A stretch of DNA of 64,000 nt. Origin: Cristatella mucedo. Lineage: Eukaryota; Bryozoa; Phylactolaemata; Cristatellidae. Positions 31,628-46,600 of the stretch are shown piece by piece. Numbering within the stretch: position 1 is the stretch's first letter; each line of letters begins with the position of its first letter. The translations under genes were made by a program, and so were the position numbers. The notes under the pieces were generated by a model, which saw only the letters and a list, made by a program, of their open reading frames with translations, had not been told where the DNA came from and ran no database searches. The stretch covers positions 184,001-248,000 of the forward strand of contig WPIO01000211.1 of NCBI GenBank assembly GCA_009760855.2, read 5' to 3'.

Positions 31628-34600
31628 CTGCCATGAAAAGAAATGGGCACGACATGTTGGCGATTGCCCATAGCTGGCCGCCGTTGGGTGGAGAGGCACG
31701 GTGCCGACCAGCATCAAACTTACAGAAAGCCAGCCTTAGACAAAAGAAACCTTACATCGTGCTGCTTGGCTGAGGCTAAGGCAACTACATCTTGGCTAAG
31801 GCTAGCGCGAATAGGAAAGGCCTTTAGGTAGCCGAGGCAAGAGCGCGATTGATTGACGTTAGATTGATGGCAGGGGGGGGATAAATTACCATCGGAAGTC
31901 AATGAGGAAATACGATGAAGGCAGTGCACACACAAATTGGTATTTCGGCCACGCTGAAAGGAAGAAACTATAGTGGTAAACGGAAACACGAAAGCAGACT
32001 AAAGCCAATAAGGGCGTAGCGAAACATTCACAAACCGTGCACAAAATAAGCGTTTTCCAAAGACAAGTGCAGCAGCAGCCATTGAACAAGCCAGTGAACA
32101 GCAGCAGCTCTGAACAGCAACTTCCTATGGGCTTCCTTGGCTGAACAGAACTTCCTATGGGCTTCCTTGGACGCTATTTAAAAAGACCTTGCTCTTACCC
32201 CTAGTCACTATGTGAATGTAATTTATCTCTGTCTGCGATTCGAAAAAGTCCCGAGGACTATTTGAATCTTAATCTGGAAAGAATTATATAGCTCATCCAA
32301 AGCTTAAGTGGCTTTCGGTTTTCACACCCCAGCCAACAAATTCCATCTCAGGCAACAAAGAAAGTGAAAGGGAAGTTTAAAGCGAAGCGGAGAAAGGATG
32401 GGAGTTGAGGAAGTGAGTAGCATGGAAGCAGCAACACAAGACGGCTGAACAATTGTGCTACAGCAGGAGAGAAGACATTGTTGCTATAGAATTGCAGAAT
32501 TGAGCTCCTAAATCCAGGACCTGCGTCACGACATCTCCTGACTTGTCCACATTTAAAAATAAACTAAAAACGCATCTATTTGTGACAGCATTTAGTGGGT
32601 CCCTGTGATTCTTTGCACTTTATGTGCTTAAGCGTTCTGATACTGTTGCATGCTGCCACTAACCACACTTTGCATGCTGACCCTATTCATTTCGCCTCTC
32701 AACATGTCATTCTTGTTGTTTATTGAGCATGCTACCATTAACCATTCGATCGTACTTCATTTGCAGCAAATGTAAGGCCACTAGTAGGAAATGGAGTTCT
32801 CTGAGGGTGCTCTATCAAATGTATTATTATTATTATTATGATTATTATTATTATAGGACAGATTGACTGGTCTGACGGCAGGACTTGAAACTAACACAAC
32901 TTTTTCCTTTACATATTTGAACGAGTTTTGTGCAATGGCCTTACTACCTGCTCATTTCTGTTTAGAATCAGGAGGTGCAGATGCATGAACCCAGCAGGAG
33001 CATGCTAGCCTTGAGGTACCAATAGCGATCCGTCGCCATGGTTCCATGCACCAAGTGGAAATAGATTCAGAAATAATAATAACAATAATAATAATAATAA
33101 TGCACTTGATAAAGCGCCCTCAGAGAACTCAATCTCTTTCTAGGCGCGTTGGCATTGCAAAGTGAAATGCAATTAAATGGTGAGTAATATCATGCTTGAT
33201 AAACAAACTACATGAATGACATGGTTAGGGGTGACATGCACAGGGTCACCATGCAAATGTGGTTAGTGGCAGCATGCACAGTGTCAGCACGCATAAGCAC
33301 ATGAAGGTAGAATCACAGGGACCCTCTAAATGCTGCCCTAAATATGTGTGTTTTTAAGTTCTTTTTAAATGTGGTCGAGTCAGCGGATGTTCTGACGCAG
33401 GTTGGGAGGGAGTTCCAGGCTTTGGGAGCATACAAACTAAATGCACGGTCTCCAAAGGATTTGAGGTTTGTACGAGGAATTGGTAGACTGTTGGATTCCG
33501 AAAAGCAGGTGGTAGGTTGCTTGGCCTGGTGGGGGAGTAGATCTGAGAGATAGGCTGGAGCCAAAGAATGAAGTGACCTAAAAGTGAGCGACAAAACCTT
33601 GAAGTCAATCGTTGCTTGACTGGTAGCCAGTGCAGGTCGGCGAGAAGTGGAGTAATGTGGCAACTAACTACGACGCTCACGACAGACAAGCCTAGCTGCA
33701 GAGTTTTGCACCAGCGGCAATCGCGTGACTGCACATGGCGGTAGGCTAGTAAGCAGTCTGTTGCAGAAGTCGAAACGGGATGTCACGAATGCATGGACCA
33801 ACTTAGACATGGTATCCTTATCTAAGCAAGTCCGAATTTTAGCAATGTTATGTAGCTGAAAGGAGGCAGATTTGATTGTGGAGGACCCTACATCAGGATT
33901 GCCTAGTGATCTAGTTAGAACACAGGGGCCGAGATAAGAGATCAATCTGGACCCCAACTATCTGGTGATCCAATCGTGAGGCCGCGCTAGAATCAACTAG
34001 ATATGCTCGCGATCGACCTGGAGAGGGGAGGGGCTGGAGACATCGGGAGGGGAGAGAGAGCAGGGGGGATGGGAATATCTAAAGATTCATGACCAAATCT
34101 AGCGATCCAATCTCCAGAGAGTGGCAATGGGATCAAGATTGGCCTAGATCTTAAATAGCTAGCGACGCAGTACCGATTCAAAAACAAGCTGATTTTACGA
34201 TAAAAGGCTCAGTTAGAATGGCAAAAATGAATTGCTACTGCTGTCACGGAATCCGAGCCCGAAGGGTACCTGCAGAGAGACCGCTGCCTCATGGGCAAGG
34301 CTAAGGAGCACGTAAGTTTCCTCTAGGCTCCCATCTGAAGTGACTTTGCTCCAGTAAATGGCTATCAGAAATGGCGATAAAGCCTCTGCTTATGCAGGAG
34401 GGTTTTGTATAGCGCACCCACAGCCAAAGCAGCTTTCGGTACGCATTCGTTAGCTAACAGACTTGGTCTCATGCAACAAAGAGAAAGTGGGAGGCATACC
34501 AGTCAGGAGAGCAGTTGATGTAGTGAGTAGCATGGAAGTAGCAGTTCAAGACTACTGGAAAGGATGAGCCATAGTCGGCAGCAGGAGAGTAGTTATTACT

Positions 34601-35899
34601 GCGTAAGAACTGTGGAAGCGAGTTTCACAGTCTTGGACCTGCAGACCTAAAGCTTCTGTCGCCAACGATCTTTAAGCAAAGGAAAGGAACAGCTAATTTA
34701 TTGTCTATACAGGACCTGAAGGCACGAAGAGGGTGAAACTGGTGCACAGTTCGGCTAGTTATGGAGGAGCCAAGCCGTGGCAGGCCTTGTGGGTCAGCTT
34801 AAGAACTTGGCTCTGAATCCATTGTTCAACCGGCAGCCATCTAGCTCTTTTAGCTATGGAGACACGTGGTTAAAACTATGGGATTTGCAAACTAGCCTTG
34901 CAACCATATCCATAACCAGCTGCAGTGACATAGTAGTTTTTTCTTATAGCCCAACAAGAAGGGAATTACAATAATATAACCAAGACAGAGCAAAGGAGCT
35001 AGTTAAATTTCTGAATGAAAAGGGAGGCTGCTAGATTTCAGTACATTCAGGGCATATGCAGGCATTGGTAATGACATGATAAATACAGCATTAGGCAGAC
35101 AGACAATTTAATGAAATTACAGCAGATATAAGCACAAGAAGATGGACTCGGAGCTTACGGTTTCGAGACAAATACGTCTGGAGGATATTACTGACATTGT
35201 AGTCTTCTGGAAAGACACTAGTGTCGTCAATGATTGATCTCTAAAATAAAAATATTAAACAATTTAAAGCTTGTTAAGCATTGTTACCTTAATTGCAAAA
35301 GTAACAAAAGCAACACCGGAACTATGTAAGTGTACCAGCTGATAATAGGAACTTACAAATCTGTAGTAAAGTATCAAGTGCCAGCAAGAATACGTAGGCA
35401 CCAAGAAAGAAGGTGGATCAATATTACTAAGGTCATAAGGTTGTCAAGAAAAGTACAGTCAACCTGAGAATAAATCAAATGCCAGCTAGTGCCATTACCA
35501 ACCCATTTAGTCAAGAATTAAAAGCAAAATACACGTCTGAGTAATGACAGTCAGACTTACATCCTGTTAGCAGATAACGGGATCCGAAATTTTAGATTCG
35601 AATCTAAATGACAAGCCGGTCTTTGGAGTACATTAAACATTTTGACAATACGTACTAGGCACTCGGGTATGAGAGTTATCTTGGATTAGCAATTAGCAAC
35701 TTCTCTGCAGGGCAGATTTAAAAAAATGGCACGTCCTCCAAAGCTCGGAGTTGGCCCAGTGGTTAAGGTGGTCGTCTCGACAGAGGTCTGGCCGAGGTCG
35801 TGGGCTCGAGCCCCGTGGCATATGTGAAGCACCTGGATAGAGATCAAGTTCTCTCAGGGTGCACATTATGAATTTGCATGAACTGGTGTACGATTGAAT

Positions 35900-35973
<74 letters not shown>

Positions 35974-38900
35974 TGCACACAAACACGCACACGCACACGC
36001 ACACAAACACGCACACAAACACGCACACACGCACACAAACACGCACACACACACACACACACAAAGCTGGAGACACTTTGCACACCTTCTAGATTTCAGC
36101 ACCACTAAACTTTCCCAAAAATCGCCGACGTTTTGCTATACATTCTTGAATTGTGTATCAATTTAAAACTTGCTGCGATGTCATTAAGTCACCCACAGCT
36201 TTAAGCCCAGGAGATTTGAGAGAGGTCCTGGGGATATACATACACGCATACTTGCATGCTGATCCTGTGCATGGCACCCCTAACCATGTTATTCTTGTTG
36301 CTTATTGAGCATGCTGACACTAGCCATTTGATCGTGCTTCCTTTGCAGCAATTGTAAAGTGCTTAGCAAGAGACTGAGTTATCCGAGGGTGTTTTATCAA
36401 ATGTATTATCATTACAAAGATTTGTTGGCGAGCCTCAGAGCAGCATCAGCCAATTAGCTCACTACACTTGACATCAGGGCTTCAGAGCCTGATCAGCTAG
36501 ATTGAAAGCAGACGACAAGGCTAAATTAAAATGTAGTAAACACGGTAATTCGAATATGCCTTCTGGCCTCCTCTTTAACAATAGCAACACATTTGTGTAG
36601 TGCCCTCAGAGAACTGAATCTCTTTCTAGACACTTTACAGATGCTATTAGGAAATCATGACAAAATGATTAGTAATAAAATGAAAAACGTCATCAAGCAT
36701 TTAACCATTGTTAAATGTGACATACACAGGTCATGCATGGTTAGCAGAAGCAGGCAGTGTCAGCTTACAATGAGCACACATAGAATGAATCACAATGACT
36801 CGCTAAATGCTGTAATAAAAAAGGCCCGGTATTCAAGGATTAGAGGTTCGCACAAGGTGTAGCTAAGCGATTTGATTCTGCAAAGGGGGTGTTACCATGC
36901 TTAACCTAGTGTAGGAGTATTTCTGGCGGGTAGGCTGGAACCAGAGAGTGAAGAGACTTGTAAATGAACGACAAAACCTTTAAGTCGATGCGCTGCTGGG
37001 GCGCATCTGTTCTGGTCAGCTTTTCCTTGACCCCAGTGAACTTGTCTTTTTTGTTCCAGTGAGTTTTGTGTGGGTACCTGTGCATGATTCAGCGAATGTT
37101 ACTAGCCATAAGTCTTCCTAATAGGCAGCCATAAGTGTCTTAATGCTTGCTCTAGCATGCCACGTTGGTTTGGCCCAGTGGTTAAGGTGCTTATCTTTAA
37201 CGACCGAGGTAAAGGTGAATGTATTCGATGGCTGAGGTCATGAGCTTGAAACCTGTGGCATATGCGATGTGCCTGAATAGAAATTTAGTTCTCCGAGAAG
37301 CTATGCGAATGGATTAACAACATATGATAATATAATATGATAATAATAATTCATTTATATAGCACCCTAAGAGAACTTAATCTCCATTCACGCGCTTCAC
37401 ATGTGCCTCGGGGCTCGAGCCCACGACCTCAGTCAGACCTTAGTCGGGGCGAGCACCTTAACTGCTAGACCAAACCAGCTAGCGTTTTATTATCATTCTT
37501 GCCTAACCATGATACTTTCCTGCTCTGGAACGCCTGATAGTGAGCATGTCACTAACCCTTGGGTATACATTCTATTGCAATGGATTTTAAAAGTACACGG
37601 ATAGAGATCAGTTTCAGCCTGTTTGCGCCCTCAGGTCCTGTGTGGACAATAAATTAGCTGTTCCATTCCTCTGCTTAAAGACAGTTGGCAAGAGAAGCTT
37701 TAGCTCTGCAGGTCCTAGACTGTGGAACTCGCTTACACAATTCTTACGCAACGACAACTACTCTCCTGCTGCCGACTATGACTCATCCTTTTCAGCGGTC
37801 CTGAGCTGCTACTTCCATGCTACTCACTACCTCAACTGCTCTCCTGACTCTGCTATGCCTCTCACTTTCCCTTTTTGCGTGAGACGAAGTCTGTTGGCTA
37901 CCGAATGCGTACCGATAGCCGCTTAGGCTGTGAGTGCGCTATACAAAACTCTCCTGCGTAGCGCCCACATGGTCTTTATGACTTTGTGGAGTTACAGACA
38001 GAGATACATTACATTACATTACATTATGTTCTCTTGGCATTATATCGAATCTACTATACAGTATTTAGAACATTTGGCAAGCAACAGGTTGGAAAATAAT
38101 AGTTATGGCTATATTTAAAACCCAGGTTAGAGTTCGGAATAAACACTGGCTAGAGGCTTCTTATAGAATATGCTTAAAGTTGATAGAATATGTTAACTAC
38201 AGATTTGCTATAAATTTACCCCAAGTAAACCAATCAAAGATCTAGACTGCAGTCAAGATGCTTTTGCAGCCTCTGTACCGAGTCTGGGTGTCCTGCTCTA
38301 AAGTGACCTTTTCCTACACTACCACCACATTAGCTCCACAGTCGTCTGCCTACTTTCACCTAGGCGACATTGCAAGAATTCGGGCCAGCTTGGACCAACA
38401 CAAAGTTGGTCCAAGCATTCATAACATCCCAGTAAAGTTCTGTAAATCATTACTAGTATATGATCCTGCGATAAAACGGACAGATCTGGTGCAAAACTCA
38501 GCTGCTAGGCTTATCTGTCGTAAACTTGGCAATTTGCACATTGTAATAAATAATAATAACAACAATAACATGTTTGCTTATCGCCTAGGAGAATAAAATC
38601 TCTATTAGCAAACAACCGAAGCCACGTTCAACACACTAAAAAGAAACTCGCAATACAGTTTATATATGCTGTAAAGTAACAACATTATGCTACTGCTGAC
38701 CAGTATGCACTGAGTGAGTATCAACAGACCAGCCATACAGCCGAGTTTCACACCAGTTGCATACGATTAACTAATTTGTTCTGGAGTCCTGACTAACACG
38801 ATGTCACAAACGAGTGATCACATATGGTTGCTGTACTATTATCAAAGCAAGCACTGATTTCGGCGATTTTTCTTAACTGAAAGTAGGCCAAAATGACAGT

Positions 38901-41900
38901 GCCTGACATTCGAATCAAATGACAAGTCGTTTTGGAATAGTAGGTCTGAATTATAATAATAACAATAATAATAATAATTCACTTGATAAAGCACCCTCGG
39001 AGAACTTAATCTCTCTCTAGGCGCTTTACATTTGCTGTAAAGTGAAATGCAATTGAATGGTAAGTAAAATCATGCTTGAAAAACAAACGAAATGAATAAT
39101 ATGGTTAGGGGTGACATGCACAGGGTCAGCATGCAAATGTGGTTAGTGGCAGCATGCACAGTGTCAGCACGCATAAGCACATCAAGGACGAATCACAGGG
39201 ACCCACTAAATGCTGTCCTAAATAGGTGTGTTTTTAGGTTCGTTTTAAATGTGGTCACGTCAGGGGATGTTCTGAAGCAGGTCGGAAGGGAGTTCCAGGC
39301 TTTGGGAGCATATGAACTAAATGCAGGGTCTCCAAAGGATTTAAGGTTTGTATGAGGTATTTCCAGACTGTTGGATTCCGAAAAGCGGGTGGCACGATGC
39401 TTGGCCTGATGGGGTAGTATATCTGACAGATAGGCTGGAGCCATAGAATAAAGGGACCTAAAAGTAAGCGACAAAATCTTGAAGTCAATCCGTTGCTTGA
39501 TTGGTAGCCAGTGCAGGTCGGCGAGAGGTGGAGTAATGTGGCAACTGCGACGCTCACGACAGACAAGCCTAGCTGCAGAGTTTTGCACCAGCTGCAATCG
39601 CCTGATCGCACATGCTGGTAGGCCAGTAAGCAGTGAGTTGCAGAAGTCGAGACGGGATGTCACGAATGCATGGACCAACTTGGACGTGGTATCTTTATCT
39701 AAACAAGCCCAAATTTTAGCAATGTTATGAAGCTAAAAATAGGCGGATTTGACTGTGGAGCTGATATGGTCGTCTAACGAGAGGTCGCTTTGGAATAAGA
39801 CAGCTAGATTTTGAATTATTATTTTTATTTATTATTATTATTATAATTATTAATTATTATTAATTAGAATTATTGTCTATACATGCCCTTACTTGCAATA
39901 CTTGACCCTAGATGAGCACATCAACTTCACAGCCAAGTCCTATGTAATGTAATGTATCTGCATCTGTAAGTCCATAAAGCCACAAAAACTATGTGGGTGT
40001 TACGAAGGAGAGTTTTGTATAGTGCACTCAGCCTAAGCGGTCTTTGGTACGCATTCAGTAGCCAACAGACTTCAGAGATTAGAGATTAGACAGAGATTAG
40101 AGAGGCAGCCCATGCTGATGCACTGACTGAGCACGAGTACTATTTAGGCACGACCAGTCGATGTCGTAGCTACTAGAATTAACATTGACTAATAAGATTG
40201 ACAAGTGTATAGCTTGAAATATCTGGATGAAATCTGCTTGGTCTATTTCAAGCTGGCATTTCACTAGGTTATGAGGTCAGCTCCAGTCAAGTGGGGGCTA
40301 GTTTCAGCTACACAGTTGTTTTGCCACGAGGGAAACGATACTGCACGATCTGAATGAATTACCTGAAATAAATCTAAAGCTATTAAGGGAGATATTAAAT
40401 TTAATCTACCGATTGAGCAATTGAGGCCGTCAAACCACGGCAGTGAAGCAAGGCTTAAAGCAATGGCCTTACATTTCCTCTGTACAGTACCTCCGGTTGC
40501 CCATCACAGCCCTAATAATGCCAGGCTAGGAGCATATCCGGCCATTCGTGGATGCCTCGGGGCAAGGGTTAGGCAAGCACTTCCGAACCAGCTGGCTGCT
40601 GTCATAGCTCGAAACCAGAACGATGTCACGAAGCAGCCAACCGGAAGTAACAGGGTGCAAAGAACAGCCACGACTGCGGTCAAGATAAGCCATGCCCCAG
40701 CTTTGCTTCAGAGTACTTACGGAGTAGAGCTGGTTCGTGCCTGTGTGCAGCACGGGCGCTGTCTGCTGCAGCCTCAGCACTCCTTGGGTCATCAGCTGAC
40801 CTCCTGGCAAGAATGCTTCATAGTTTATGTAGGCCATCGACTCCATAGTGACCAGCGACATTGCCTGCAATGGCAATCAGTAGCCAACGAGTTACTTGGC
40901 TGCGCCTCCCGATGCAGCAGGCAATCGCACGCTCGGACAAAAGCCGAGTGAGTTCCTGCCAAATCGGCTCACAGGGTGGGTGCCGAATTTGCGAGCAAGC
41001 CAACGAGCGTTCAACAAATCCCGGGCATTCGCTTTGCTCAGCTTGCCGATGGCTGCTGCTTGCTGCCGTGGTCAGCCTTTCTAGCCGGTTTGGCATGTGC
41101 TGCGGCCTAAACCCTTAACCACGGCTGCTGCCAGCAAATAGTGCTGACGGCTACTGAGCGATGCAGCCAGCTTCACCTTATGCTCCCAGTGCTACTGCTG
41201 CTGACGTTGATGCCGAAGTAGCAGATGGCTCCTGACAAAGCCAGCAAAAACCGCCACACGGCTGTGTCAGCAGCAGCAGCTGCAGCAGTTAGCTGCTGCG
41301 GCTGACGTCGAAGCTTCGCCTGCTCCTAATCTAATTCCCTTCAGCGCCGGCTCTGCAGCTACGGATAGAGCTCTCGTACCTGCAGTTGATAGTCAAAGAA
41401 CAGTAGCAGCTTGACACCGTGAACACTCTCGTAGTCATACAGAGGCAGTGATAGGGTGAAATGTAGCGCGTCGTTCAATCCATCGCGGTTGATGTCCTCT
41501 TCGTACGACTGCAATCGGCACATAACTTTTATTACATGCAAACGTGAAAAAGGCACCAGCAGAGGGCAGCACAGGCAAGCTAGCCGTGCTGCACTCACAC
41601 AGTCGTGCACCACAGTGGTGCACGACAGGTGTGATGCACGACATGTCCACACAGGTCGAGATCAGGGCGCCGAGATCACAGCTAGGCTCTCCCTCTAAGT
41701 CGGCAGCACAGCAACTCGGCTCTCCTCCGACTGCTTTTGCTGCCTCCATCATCTCCATTATTAGCATTATTAGCTTTAGTACTATTATTTTTAGTCTGCT
41801 ACAGCAAAAGTAGCTCGTGAGCAGCAAGACCCACAAGTCTACGAAGTCAAGGAAAGGCTGAGCAGCTACCCAAACTGGCTTGCCGGAAGAGCCAGTCTCG

Positions 41901-43506
41901 GCCAGGCACAGAAGCTCCCGGGGTGATCAAAACGGTTTGACGGCGGTGTCAAACTCTAACGGGTACTTCAATTTGGCTCATACGTCGGAGACACGACTCT
42001 TGTTGCATCGATTAGCTACAACTGCTCCCAAGCAAGAATTCTGCCCAGTGATACAAGCAGTGACTTGGCAGCAGAGCAATTTTTCCAAATTCTTCGAAGG
42101 CGAGATAGAACAAACTTTGGTCTCCATCCACTCCTGCTGCCACCGCTGCAGTCTGCAGTGCAACTCTTTGTCGCTCCTGCTCCTGCTCCTCCATCTCTCA
42201 CTTCCTTCATGTCGGTCTATCTGCTGGACTCGTTGCTACGCTTGTCTCTGAGGTTAAAGAGACCACTAATCCTCTCGATCCTGTGCCAACGGTTCTGCTT
42301 ATTAGGTGCTGAGTCCTATTGCTGCCCAGCATCACAAATAATGCAAATAAGACACTGGCATCCAAGTGCAATACCTTCTCCTATGAAAGTGGCCCTTCTC
42401 AGGCCACTCAATACAAGCCAGTGCATAGATCGCTGGATTTCAAGTAACTTTCGTCCAGTCCCCCAGCCTGCCTTTCTTGCCAAAATCAATTGACGAGTGG
42501 TGACAGAGAAATTGAACGATTTAATCAATTCATCGGATCTTGCAAAGCAAGTATCATATGAATTTATAATCAACTCGTCTGCAGAGACTACTCTGCTGCC
42601 GGTTTACCGTGACCTTCTGAACAATGCTTATCAAGGCTGCTGTTACTCCTGCATCTATCAGCAGCCTGTGACACTGTGAGCCGCGGTGGCTCACTGGGTA
42701 AGGTGGTTGCTTTTCACGACCTCGGCCCCGAGGTCATGGGCTCAAATCCTGTGGTGAGCGATCCTTTATTGCCGCTGCAAGCGGTGGCCGCTAAGGCTCT
42801 TCTGGCGCAATATAAAAAGAGGCTGCTGAATCAGCCTCTTTTTGTATTGTGCCAGAAGAGCCTTAGCAGCATTTTTATATCTTATAATATTTTTGTATCA
42901 GTATCTTTTTTGACACAAGCGACCATCATGTCCTTCTTTAGCACCTCTTCTCTTGCTCAGGTATCCCTGGCACAGTGCTAAGCTCGGTTAGGTCCTACCT
43001 TGTCCAGTGGTGTCTGAATTTAGATTTGAATGGCTACAGGTGAGCTAGAGATTAAAGTATAGAGTGCCACAAGGCTCTGCGGTCTGGGGTCCTCTTCTTT
43101 TCACTACCTACACTCTCCCTCTGGCCGACACCGGCACCACAAATAATCCTTGCATCCTTTCTAAGCCGATGGCAACCAGCTCTACCTTTAATTCGACCCT
43201 TCTAAACCTTGCATCTCATCCGACTCACTCGATTCCCTCGCTGTCTGCATGAACGACATTTAACTCTCGGCTCCGCATTGCCAGCAAATGCCACCCAACG
43301 TGGCCCTCTCATGTGTCACGTGCTTCTCTTGCTTCGATCGAGGTAGCTCAGCTCAGCTTCACTCTCAGACGCTATGCAGCGCTACATGCAGAACATGCAA
43401 AAGGTATGCGTGCATGCATGCTGTATAGGAGCGATAGAGCGTGTGTGCAGAGTGCAGCCAGTTGCAGTCGGTCTGGTGCCCGGTGGCATGCAATGAGGAA
43501 ACCATC

Positions 43507-43554
<48 letters not shown>

Positions 43555-43602
43555 AGCTCTTAGCTGCTCTCGGCTCCGCTTGACTTCGCGATCTGCGACT
43601 GC

Positions 43603-43658
<56 letters not shown>

Positions 43659-46600
43659 TGACCTCGACGAGCGGTATGCGCATGCGGCTCTGCATGAGCA
43701 GGTTGAGGTTCTGGTAGGTGCTCCACACCAGGTAGCTTGCTAGCCCGCTCGTCTGATTGACCGTGTCGACGATCGCCAAGACTTTGTGCTTGTATTTCAC
43801 CAGAGGCTGCTCAAAGTAAGTGTCTGTTCTTTGCCAAAATCCTTTAAAATCAAACACTTCCATCCTTGTAGACCGGCAGCTGCTTGGCCAAAGCTGCTCA
43901 CAAAGTATGTGCACAGCAGCAGCAGTAGCAGCAGCAGCAGCAGAAGCAGCAGCAGCAGCAACAGTAGCAGCAGCGCAGTAGCAGCAGCACACCACCACCA
44001 CCAGCACAATTGCGGCATCGAACACGTAACTGGCTGGTTGCACCTAGACTCTGTGCATGCACCTCCGCCTTTAACTCCACAAAACATACATATTTAGTGG
44101 GAGCTATTCAGGAGCCTTCTATAGTATAGAACGAAAAAAATCGTGCTGACACTGTGCATGCTGCCACTAACCACATTTGCATGCTGACCCTGTGCATGTC
44201 ACCCCTAACCATGTTATTCATTTTGTTTGTTTATCAAGCACGATATTACTCACCATTCAATTGCATTTTCCTTTGCAGCAAATGTAAAGCGCCTACAGAG
44301 AGATTGAGTTCTCTGACCGCGCTTTAGCAAGTGCATTATTATTATTATTATTAAAAAGTGCAAGTAGCTTTAGGTGTGCTACAGTAGCCACAAGCCGTAA
44401 TCTAATGCAGCCGAATAGCCTGGAGGGCAGCCAGCGAAGCAGGTAGCAGCTTAGGTAGCAGCTTAAAATGATGCTACAGTCGGAAGCAAGAGAAAAGACA
44501 CAAAGACACTCAGGAATCAAGGAAGTGAGCACCAAAAGTGAAGCCGGCAAACGTGAGTGCTTCACTCGCAGTGCAACAATTGTGATCTACAAGCAGGTTA
44601 GCAGGTTCCCTTCATCTCTCTCTCTCTCCCTCTCTCTCTCTCCCTCTCTCTCTCTCTCTCTCCCTCTCCCACTCTATCAATATGCTCTCTTTATTTCCCT
44701 CACTCTTGTGGCACATTCTCTCTAACAAACTTGACGGCCCACGAGCGCACACATGCACAGACAACAGAAGACAGCAAGTCCTCAAGACCCTATTCCCACT
44801 GTCCTGCTCCTACGTTGCATTGATCTGCTGCTGCCATGCACAACCAACATCATTAATATGTCATTAGCCTCAGGTCATGTCCCAGCACCTTTCAAAAAAG
44901 CTGTAGTCAAGCCACTTCTCAAGAAAGCGACACTAGACCAAGAACCAAGAGAACTTAAGCAACTACCGCCCAGTCTCCCTTCTACCATTCCTATCAAAGA
45001 CACTGGAACAGGTCATTGCTGACCAGCTGAACTCATATATCGAAACCTCACACCTTGGTAGTAAGTTCCATTCTAGCTTTAGAGCTAATCACCCCACAGA
45101 GTCAGTATTGCTTAGGGGATACAACGACCTACTTAGGAATGCAGACATGGGTAGAGTGTCTCTGCTTGTTGTGCTCGATCTTTCGGCCGCTTTTGATAAG
45201 ATTGATCACAAAGTTCTTCTAGAGTGCCTCTCATCTCGCCCGGGCATCACTGGCACGGCTCTACAGTGGTTCAGGTCGTATCTCAGTGGGAGACTCCAGA
45301 ATATTGACGTGAATGTACAAGGATCATCTGAGGTACCTCTGAAATTTGGGGTACCTCAGGGCTCCGTGCTAGGTCCGGTTCTTTTCACATTTTATACTCT
45401 GCCTCTTGCTGATGTGATTGCCAAGCACAATCTAGGCTTTCACTTCTATGCGATTACACTCAGTTGTACCTTTGCTTTGATCCCTCCCAGCCTTCGAGCA
45501 CCTCAAATTCTCTAAACTCACTTGCTGCATGTATTGATGACATCCGCACATGGACGGCATCAAATTTTCTAAAACTGAACGATGATAAAACTAACTTATT
45601 AGTTATGGGCAAACCTCTTATGATTCAGAAATTGAAAAAGCTGACGCTCAAAATTGGCTCTGCCAACATATCTCCAGTTGAATCAGCTCGAAATCTCGGT
45701 GTCAAGTTCCAAAGCGACCTCTCGTTAGACAACCACATCAGCTCCACAGTCAAATCTGCCTATTTTCAGCTTCATAACATTGCTAAAATTCGGGCTTGTT
45801 CAGATAAGGATACCACATCCAAGTTGGTTCATGCATTCGTGACATCCGTCTCGACTTCTGCAACTCACCTCTTGCTGGCCTACCAGAATGTGCAATCAAA
45901 CGATTGCAGCTGGTGCAAAACTCGGCAGCTAGACTTGTCTGCCATGAGCGTCGCAGTTGCCACATTACTCCACTTCTCGCCGACCTGCACTGGCTTGACT
46001 TCAAGGTTTTATCGCTCAATTTTAGGTCCCTTCATTCTATGGCTCCAGCCTATCTGTCAGATATACTACCCCATCAGGCCAAGCATCGTACCACCTGCTT
46101 TTCGGAATCCAACAGTCTAGAAATACCTCGTACAAACCTTAAATCCTTTGGAGACCCTGCATTTAGTTCATATGCTCCCAAAGCCTGGAACTCCCTCCCG
46201 ACCTGCTTCAGAACATCCCCTGACCTGACCACATTTAAAAGGAACCTAAAAACACACATATTTAGGACAGCATTTAGTGGGTCCCTGTGATTCGTCCTTG
46301 ATGTGCTTATGCGTGCTGACACTGTGCATGCTGCCACTAACCACATTTGCATGCTGACCCTGTGCATGTCATCCCTAACCATATTATTCATTTCGTTTGT
46401 TTTTCAAGCATGATTTTACTTACCATTCAATCGCATTTCACTTTACAGCAAATGTAAAGCGCCTAGAGAGAGATTAAGTTCTCTGAGGGCGCTTTATCCA
46501 GTGAATTATTATTATTATTATTATTATCCTGTGTAAAACCCACTTAGTGTTTGTGGCTTTATGGAGTCAAATTACATTTACATAAACTAGGGTTCTTTAA

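Noticed and set aside
31143-31673. 176-codon plus-strand frame
   Set aside because: Antisense shadow of TMEM231 exon 6, which has clear family identity.
35693-36166. Cys/Val and His/Thr repeat proteins
   Set aside because: Both strands of a (CA)n microsatellite.
40421-40951. 176-codon plus-strand frame
   Set aside because: Antisense shadow of TMEM231 exon 4.
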